A stretch of DNA of 64,000 nt from Marisa cornuarietis (taxonomy: Eukaryota > Mollusca > Gastropoda > Architaenioglossa > Ampullariidae), in the NCBI GenBank assembly GCA_004794655.1, contig SMMW01000588.1:992001-1056000 (forward strand), written 5' to 3'. A program made the translations under genes and the position numbers. Shown here in pieces: positions 37,947 through 64,000 of this stretch; position 1 is the stretch's first letter; each line of letters starts with the position of its first letter. The notes beneath the pieces are model-generated. The model was not told where the DNA came from and made no database searches. It saw only the letters and a program-made list of their open reading frames with translations.

Positions 37947-39878
37947 ATGGCGACGTTCACTTGTAAACTCACGACATTGACGGGTCTGTATCGTCATAGG
38001 TACTTAAAACTAGACCTCTTTTTTAAGGCACAAACAACAGGTGCTAGAGAAAGCTCTACAAACTTAGCAAGTGCTAGAGAAAGCTCTACAAACCCAGCAA
38101 GTACCGATGTACAAGAGGATGCAGCCACTATATTTGCAAAGATGGAAGCTGCTGAAGAGGAAGAGAGGATCGAAGCAATTCGTGATATTTCATGCTTGAC
38201 GCCAGTTTTAAAACGCCGAATCCATGGGGAGATTCCTGAGATTAAAAACGACTATCAGAAGAGTTTGAAGTAAGAATCATTGAGATGCCTAGGTAGTTTC
38301 ATGTGTTGATTTTATTGCTGTGTTAAGTGTATGTGTGTTGAGGGATGAGGATGTGGTGGGTGGGTGAGTTAATACATGAATGCATGAGTCTCAGTCAGAT
38401 ACTTTTTAAGAGACATGCTTGGGCCCATTTTATTTTTGTCAAACTAGTTTCATATGTTTAACTCAGATTTCATGCATTCTGTAAGGTAAGGGACAAGTTG
38501 AATTTTCTGAGGTTTTTCAAATGTTTTGACTCTGCACACTAGTAAATTCATGAAATGTGTACTTATTGGTTTAGTTTATAAATCAGATAGATGTGTTTGT
38601 AACTTATAAAGATCAGTAGCAACAGATAATTTCTTTTCAATTTTTACTAGAAATTGACTTTACATTGTTTAAGGTACCAACGTAAACTTTATGCAAAGTT
38701 TGGAAAGGCATCAGGTGTTGACCCACGCATGATGTGGCCAACCAAAGAAGAAGCTGGTGAGCAAGTTGAGCTCATTAAAGAATGGGAGCCATCACTTGAG
38801 AAGTTAATGGCAGATCTGAAGGCTAAGAAAGAAGCAGAGGCCAAATTTATTGCAGACAGGTAAGTAAACTGCCATGGCATTTTACTCATTGATACAGTTC
38901 CCTTTTACATGGTAAAGGCAAAAAAGGTAAAGGTCATCCCCTAATCTTTTCAGGTCGTTTAGGGATGAGGTATAAAAGATCTCACTTTACTCAGGGCCAG
39001 CTTTTTATGAGGGTGGAGCCCATCACCTCTCCCTTGCTGCCTTATCTTCCCCAACCCTCGATGGAGTCAGGTACCTATTCCCACCAGCTAGATTGACTGG
39101 GGGAAGTTTGCTGCAGTACTTGGGTATTGAACTAGCACGCCTCTCAGTTCAAACACTAGCACTCTAACTACTCAGCTCTCTGCTTCCCCCTTTTTACATG
39201 GATTCACCACGTAAGTAGAAGAAAAGACTTATGCAGATGGCCAACAATTGCCCTTTTCAGCCTTAATATTTCTAATAAGTGTTTAAATCAAATGACTGAA
39301 GAACAAAAATATCTTTCAGAGAGAAGAAAATTGAGGCAAACATGGGCAAGATGAACCAGTGGATAGCTGAGTACAGGCAGAGGCAAAAGAAGAAAGACGA
39401 AGATGTGAATGCTAAAGAAGCAAAGAAGCAGCAGCTGATTGAGGAGGCCAGAGAGTTCTTTGGCTATTATGTAGACCCACGAGATTCCAAGTTCCAGGTA
39501 TTTCAGGAATATTCTCTAGTTAGCTATTTGCAAGCTTACTGTTACATTGATATTCATTAATATATACTGGCAGATTTGAATAACGAAAGAAATTATTTGC
39601 TATTAAGGTGAAGTTTGATTCTCAGTGTGAATAGGCAGGCATTTGTGGTGGTACTTACTGTACATTGTACGATACTGTACTTGGATGTTTTATATCAGAA
39701 TTTTGTAATCCATATGCATTTTGACGCCACTTCTACGTGATTGTGTGTGCAGGAGATGGTAGAAGAGAAGGAGAAACAAGAGAAGGCAATGGCCAAGCAG
39801 ATTAAGAAGGAGAAAAGGATGGAGAAAGTCACTGCCAGACTTCAGGCTATGGTTAAAGAGTCAGAGAGTTCTTCTTGA
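37947..39878 (+). CDS. GADD45GIP1: GADD45GIP1/CRIF1-like mitochondrial large ribosomal subunit protein mL64
   Basis: Four exons: 37947-38269, 38674-38859, 39320-39497, 39753-39878. All junctions are GT-AG and in phase, giving 270 aa. The start ATGGCGACG has a favourable AAAATGG context and the first 30 residues are basic and hydroxylated, as expected for a mitochondrial targeting region. The body contains LYAKFGKASGVDPRMMWP, ANMGKMNQWIAEYRQRQ and AREFFGYYVDPRDSKFQ; the last matches the family core (LLGYQVDPRSARFQ in mammals). A Lys/Glu-rich coiled coil closes the protein. In mammals this protein sits near the polypeptide exit tunnel of the mitoribosome and helps insert newly made proteins into the inner membrane; a nuclear role with GADD45 has also been reported. 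Exon 1 has an in-frame 30-bp duplication. Confidence 0.9.
38930..39190 (+). repeat. SINE-like repeat, longest copy
   Basis: Runs from about AAGGTCATCCCCTAATCTTT to CAGCTCTCTGCTTCCCCC in intron 2 of the GADD45GIP1-like gene. The section CTTCCCCAACCCTCGATGGA, then GTCAGGTACCTATTC and CTTGGGTATTGAACT, recurs in related form at 57045-57190 and 6688-6835, so this is a dispersed family. No clear A and B box pair was seen. Confidence 0.65.
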
Positions 39879-40014
39879 CTGCTTCCAGGGTTTCTTTTTT
39901 GTCAGATAACTTGATGAAAGCAATCTAAAACATGTAGACGTGGTCACAGAGCTGTGAATATTTTGCTGTCAGCTACACCATGTGGCAAACATCTTCACAG
40001 CTATAACATGAATT

Positions 40015-40020
40015 AATAAA
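40015..40020 (+). promoter_or_regulatory. Poly(A) signal of GADD45GIP1-like gene
   Basis: AATAAA lies 137 nt beyond the TGA, a normal 3' UTR distance. Further AATAAA copies occur downstream, for example near 40138. Confidence 0.55.
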
Positions 40021-41005
40021 GAGCTTTTGGCTTAATCCAGTGGGTTATGTGGGAAAGAAATCTTTAAGATTTAAAGGTCAGTTAAAAAAAAAAGGAAGAT
40101 AATATTATTCCCTTCAAACAAGACATTACTGTACCAGAATAAATATTAAATTTAAAAGCTTGTGAGTTTTGCATCATTTGTGTTTGAGATCATGACATCC
40201 CTTTCCCCTTGTGGAAAAGTACAGAATTAACATTGTATTATATTTAAAGAACAGGCCATTTTAAACACTGGAATGTCTGGGGTTTCCCAGAAAAGAAGAG
40301 AATCTGAGAGATTCTACACAGAAAAAATGTTATAAGTGTAAATCTTGAAGAGCTCTGTGCAGCAGAAAGTTCATTGTGTTGAAATTCGGAAACAAGTTCA
40401 AGCAGAGAACAGTAAAAGATCAAAGCTTTATTACAAATGCCAACATCAACAATGCAGTGTTAGGATAATAAGTAAGTTGCAAACAAAAACACAGCTGGAT
40501 CACCACATCTCAGCAGTGAAGCAAACTCATTTGACTTATGCCTTGAATGGGCAAAAAAAAGTTAAAGTACTAACATCATAGCAACCAGGCAATTGGTTTA
40601 GGTTTCTGTTTTTTTCACAATCCCTTGAAAAGTTGTTCCAATGCATTCGACATTCTGCTGATTCTACAGCAGTAGAGGGAATAGTTGCATGCTGACCAGT
40701 TTCTGTCCTTCGTTATGTCAAGCTGGCTACACTGCAACACCCCAAACTTAGCTTTGCTGTGCCTCGTTGGCTACCCTGCAAAAACATGGCTTTGTGTTGG
40801 GCTGGCTACACTCTGCAACATGCAGAACTTGGTTTTGCTGCCTTGCAAAACATGTTTAACTGGGCTTCGTCTTTCTAAACTTCCTCAACGTGCATACACA
40901 TAGTGACCCTTTCTGCTGCCATCATGCGCACACTGGTCAAATGACCGGCTTACTGCTTGGGTCGGGGGGAAGGGGTGACAGAGTTAAGAGGAGACCGTAC
41001 CGAGA
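40021..41005. other. Intergenic, nothing recognised
   Basis: No exon, RNA gene or transposon was recognised. At about 40715-40840 a loose repeat of GGCTACACTGCAACA / GGCTACCCTGCAAAA occurs three times. Confidence 0.35.
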
Positions 41006-41437
41006 CTAAACTGACTTGAAAAGAGAACCTTCCTTCGGCGAAGGAGTCTTGTGGAGGAGCGCTAGGTTTGTCTCGGCGCTGACGAAGGGCGCCAGCCTGA
41101 CGTGTGGGCGGTAGGAGGCAGATAGCTGCTGGGACCACAGGTTGGACAGTGTGTGCAGCGCGGCCTTGGACGTCCGGTGGTAGTCAATGGCAGGCGCTGG
41201 GTCGCCAGCCTTCAGCCCCTTTTCGGTCTTCTCCCTGGTCTGCAGCAACAGGCTCCTGGCTTTCCGTACCTTGAAGTCGCCGCCATCCTCGAAGGAGGAG
41301 GAGGAAGAAGAGATCTTGGTAAAGAGAGAGAAGTTGCTGGACGCCGACTTGACACTCACTAGGGTGCGCAGGCTGGGCAACGTCGTTTGCTTTTGCATTG
41401 TCTTTGCTTTGAGAGGGGAGTAACCAGTATGAGCCAT
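41006..41437 (-). CDS. Unrecognised 143-codon reading frame
   Basis: An open frame from ATG to TAG in an island clearly richer in G+C than its surroundings. It encodes a basic, serine-rich protein (TKISSSSSSFEDGGDFK) with a likely helical stretch (KARSLLLQTREKTEKGLKAG) and DYHRTSKAALHTLSNLWSQQ. I do not recognise a family. No signal peptide or membrane segment is visible. It could be a single-exon gene, one exon of a larger gene, or chance; the helical segment and base composition favour coding. No poly(A) signal was assigned. Confidence 0.4.
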   Translation of the reverse strand: MAHTGYSPLKAKTMQKQTTLPSLRTLVSVKSASSNFSLFTKISSSSSSFEDGGDFKVRKARSLLLQTREKTEKGLKAGDPAPAIDYHRTSKAALHTLSNLWSQQLSASYRPHVRLAPFVSAETNLALLHKTPSPKEGSLFKSV

Positions 41438-42559
41438 TAGGTGCTCCTGTCACCTTCTCGCCAAGTATTCCAAACAGTCTTCCGAGACTTTATAATTATT
41501 TTAACAAATGTTGCTTTTTACCCCCCTCCACTTGGGTTGGCTTTTCTCCCTTGAAAATGCAAATGAAACTTACTCGGAAAGTCTTGTGCGTCGTGAATTC
41601 TTTCTTTGCGGAAGCGTTGTTTGCAGTCGTAACTAGTAAAGACGTTTCGCTTCTGTTACTTAAAAAAAAAAAAAAAAAACTATCGAAACTGTGCAAAACT
41701 GTCTAAAGCATATACCTGAACGGGCGTGATCTCATTCACAGTGATTGTAACTGGAATGATATTGTTCCAAATTTTAAAAACCTATAAAAATTATTCTGTT
41801 GCCAGGATTCGTGTCATTGAGTGACATAAATATAAATAAATATATAAAAATAATTATATATTTTAACAATTTATTTTATAATTTATTTTTTAATAAATAT
41901 AGAGAGTGACGTCTCTCCGTCAAACTACCTAGAGGGCGGCTGCTCTTCCTCGTTTTTCGCCATTGTTGATCTGCGCCAAGTTTTGTGCCTACAACAGATC
42001 TGTGGATCTGTTACGTTATTTGATTTGTTCTTGGATTATTTTCTGTGTGCACCACTTTTTTTTTAGGAGGGGGACTATCTTATTTCTACTGGCAAATCTG
42101 CGCCTTCTTGCCACTACTTAGATTTCAGATCTGTGCGGTGTCGAATTCAAACTCTGATTTCCTTTTTTTATTGCTATTGCTCCTGAATGTTTTGATGTTG
42201 ATCTGTCACAGCAAGCTTCGTGTATAGTAAAGGCAGCTCTGATTCCGTTGATTTTGTGCATTTTCAGCTGATACTCTACAATACGCTTGTTAATGCTAAA
42301 CCTCCAGCTTTTGTAGTTGACACGCTGAATAAAGTTTCGTGATTTTGTGGTTGCTAATACCCTACCCTACCGACTCTATTCCGCCGTTATCGTGCTGGTC
42401 GTCGTAAACATCCTTAAAAAAATCATCTGCTCCGCTGCCCTTCTTTTCTGTCGCATATTCTTCTTTCCCTAATTCTGATATTATGTTTGGCACAGTGAAG
42501 GTGTAAATACTCTGTAAATACGTTTTGGAAAAAAACTTCTGTTTTCTCTGGAGGCTTTT

Positions 42560-43500
42560 AATGGAGTTTGTGCATCAGGGGAGATATGAACTCTCCGAAC
42601 AAATCCTGCTCTCTCGAGCATATTCCGACTCATTTCCTACATGTGTGCCTTGACTTGATGATTCGGGTTATCACTCGCATTATCAGCCACACCTTCTCGA
42701 CTGGTGTTGTGTCCCCGTTGGTTTAGCATGCTATCGTCACCCCACTTCTGAAGAATCCCAACATCGACCATAATAACCACAAAAAACTATCGCCCTGTTT
42801 CCAATCCACATTTTCTGTTCAAAGTACTTGAAAACGATGTGGGTCTCCAGTTCCTGAGCCATTTCGCTGGGTGCCAGTCCGAGCTCGCATTGATACCAAG
42901 ATCACCCCACTGTACTACCGTTGTCTTTACGGCCTTGCCCCAGCATACGTGTCTAAGCTACTGACGCTTTACCACCCGCAGACCGCATCTATGCTGATAA
43001 CATTCACCGTCTCAACATGACAGTGGAGTAGGAAGATGCTCGGCTTTTGTTGGGGAGCAAACTCCATGCTGACAGTGAACGACGTTCGCCCTCGCACATT
43101 ACGAAGAAAAGGAGGGGTGTGTGAATGCAGCACATAAGTTTTGCTTATTCTCGTAAATAAAGATTTGTCATTTGCGTCTCTCTCTCTCTCTCTCTTGGTT
43201 TCTCTACAGTTTTCTAATGCGTGATGAATCACATTTCATGCATTGGGCCCAGGGTGGGAGCAAAAAGACATTCTTGCCTTCTCAGTATCTTTTTTTTTTG
43301 CCACCCTGGTGTCTACGCTCCTGCATGAGTAGCTACACTATCGGAGGATGCAATGAATTGATTGCTTAGAGACCAGCTTCCGTAATCATTCTTATATGTA
43401 TATTTTATTTTTGTAAAGCGCTTTGAGCCAGCCTTTGATGGTAGCGTACACCGCTATATAAGTTTCTTCTTCTTCTTGTTATTATTATTATTATTATTAA
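42560..43500 (+). mobile_element. L2/CR1-like LINE, 5'-truncated and internally deleted
   Basis: At about 42680-42840 the plus strand reads like a reverse transcriptase fragment (HAIVTPLLKNPNIDHNNH, then the LSPCFQSTFSV stretch). It jumps at about 42860 to the typical C-terminal segment (WVPVRARIDTKITPLYY, then LYGLAPAYVSKLLTLYHP). The 3' end carries TTTTGTAAAGCGCTTTGAGC and CGCTATATAAG and finishes in (ATT)n at about 43480-43499. This tail and protein order are characteristic of L2/CR1-group LINEs. Frameshifts make it inactive. What lies at 41450-42560 is unassigned; part could be older sequence of the same insertion. Confidence 0.75.
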
Positions 43501-43903
43501 ATCAGTCATGTCTTTGAAAATTGTCATGATTCAGATAACAAGCCAGGATTTTTTAAAGTCATTTCTAAGAACGAGGTCTGAAGAAAATTATTTAGATATC
43601 TATGTGTTTATTCCATTTGTGTATTCCGTTGTAACGTGTACTAGAGGTTGTATTTCTACCAAATCTTTCAAACGCCAAATAAAGCTGCTGCATCTTGTTC
43701 GTTCATAACGTGGTTTCCCAGACCACAAAAGCAAACAATACCGACGGTTTATTTCCGCAAATCATTTGCGCAGACTTTTAATTAATGAAATAACCAAAAT
43801 ACTGATGCAAAACAAAACGAAAGTTACTCGCATGTGTCACAGTGATGTGGAAGAAGGGGAAGGAATGGAGAAGTGAGTGCACTCCGTACTGAAGTGTGTG
43901 TCC

Positions 43904-43909
43904 TTTATT
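43904..43909 (-). promoter_or_regulatory. Candidate poly(A) signal of GH31 gene
   Basis: AATAAA on the minus strand, about 260 nt beyond the predicted stop codon at 44167-44169. Confidence 0.4.
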
Positions 43910-43957
43910 GCCAAGAGATAACAAAGGCCGCATTAAGTGGGATTGACCGCTGTACTC

Positions 43958-44110
43958 GAAGAATCTGAAACATTTACAGAAATCAGCAGTAGTTACTCTA
44001 GGTGTGGTTACAAAATCTGAAATATTTACAGAAATCAGCAGTAGTTACTCTAGGTGTGGTTACAAAATCTGAAATATTTACAGAAATCAGCAGTAATTAA
44101 CAGTGGTTAC
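43958..44110. repeat. 52-bp tandem repeat, about 2.9 copies
   Basis: The unit starts AAAATCTGAAATATTTACAG and ends TCTAGGTGTGGTTAC. The first two copies are almost identical and the third diverges at its end. It lies in the probable 3' UTR or just beyond the GH31 gene. Confidence 0.85.
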
Positions 44111-44166
44111 AAGATGGGAATGAGGCACAGTCAATTCAGACAAAAATCAGTTTTAATTTACTCTAG

Positions 44167-63815
<19,649 letters not shown>

Positions 63816-64000
63816 CTAGTGGGGAAGGGAGCATTTTTTATAGTAATTGGGTAAAGTTTAATGCAAGATATTACATCCCCGAATTGAGTTGGATACTCTC
63901 CTTCTTTCCTCGAAATACAGGTCCATAAATATCACCATGAACAGAAAAAGAGATCAACAACACTGACTTCAGGATTGTGCATTCATACGTTAAAATTGTG

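Overview
The window is animal nuclear DNA. Genes are split into many short exons with GT-AG junctions, introns are AT-rich and full of (CA)n/(GT)n repeats, and degraded transposons are scattered throughout. Gene content and repeat style suggest a mollusc, probably a gastropod; this is inference, because no species-specific marker was recognised.

Layout. 1-5007: no host gene recognised; a short Tc1/mariner transposase relic lies near 1340-1610. 5008-37314, minus strand: a complete gene for a CPLANE1 (JBTS17/C5orf42)-like ciliary protein. I reconstructed 47 coding exons whose phases join from ATG to stop, giving 9,954 nt (3,317 aa). Its introns hold an RTE-like retrotransposon with a 14-bp target-site duplication (25640-28396), a nested inverted-repeat element (about 21551-25110), a TTAA-bounded inverted-repeat element (10541-11218) and SINE-like repeats. 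37315-37946: the short gap between two divergent genes. 37947-39878, plus strand: a complete four-exon GADD45GIP1/CRIF1 (mitoribosomal mL64) gene of 270 aa. 41006-41437, minus strand: an unrecognised 143-codon reading frame. 42560-43500: relic of an L2/CR1-like LINE. About 44167-63754, minus strand and running off the right edge: a maltase-glucoamylase/sucrase-isomaltase-like gene with two GH31 units joined by a P-type trefoil domain.

The three recognised genes do not form an obvious pathway: one is ciliary, one mitochondrial, and one a digestive or brush-border type alpha-glucosidase. The most informative region is the glucosidase. Its two halves keep almost identical exon lengths and phases over more than 15 exons, both keep the predicted nucleophile and acid/base Asp, one intron is present in only one half, and some catalytic-core exons are much more alike than others, which suggests gene conversion. 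The CPLANE1 C-terminus carries three successive symmetric phase-1 exons, each encoding a related short motif. I found no convincing undescribed multi-gene system.
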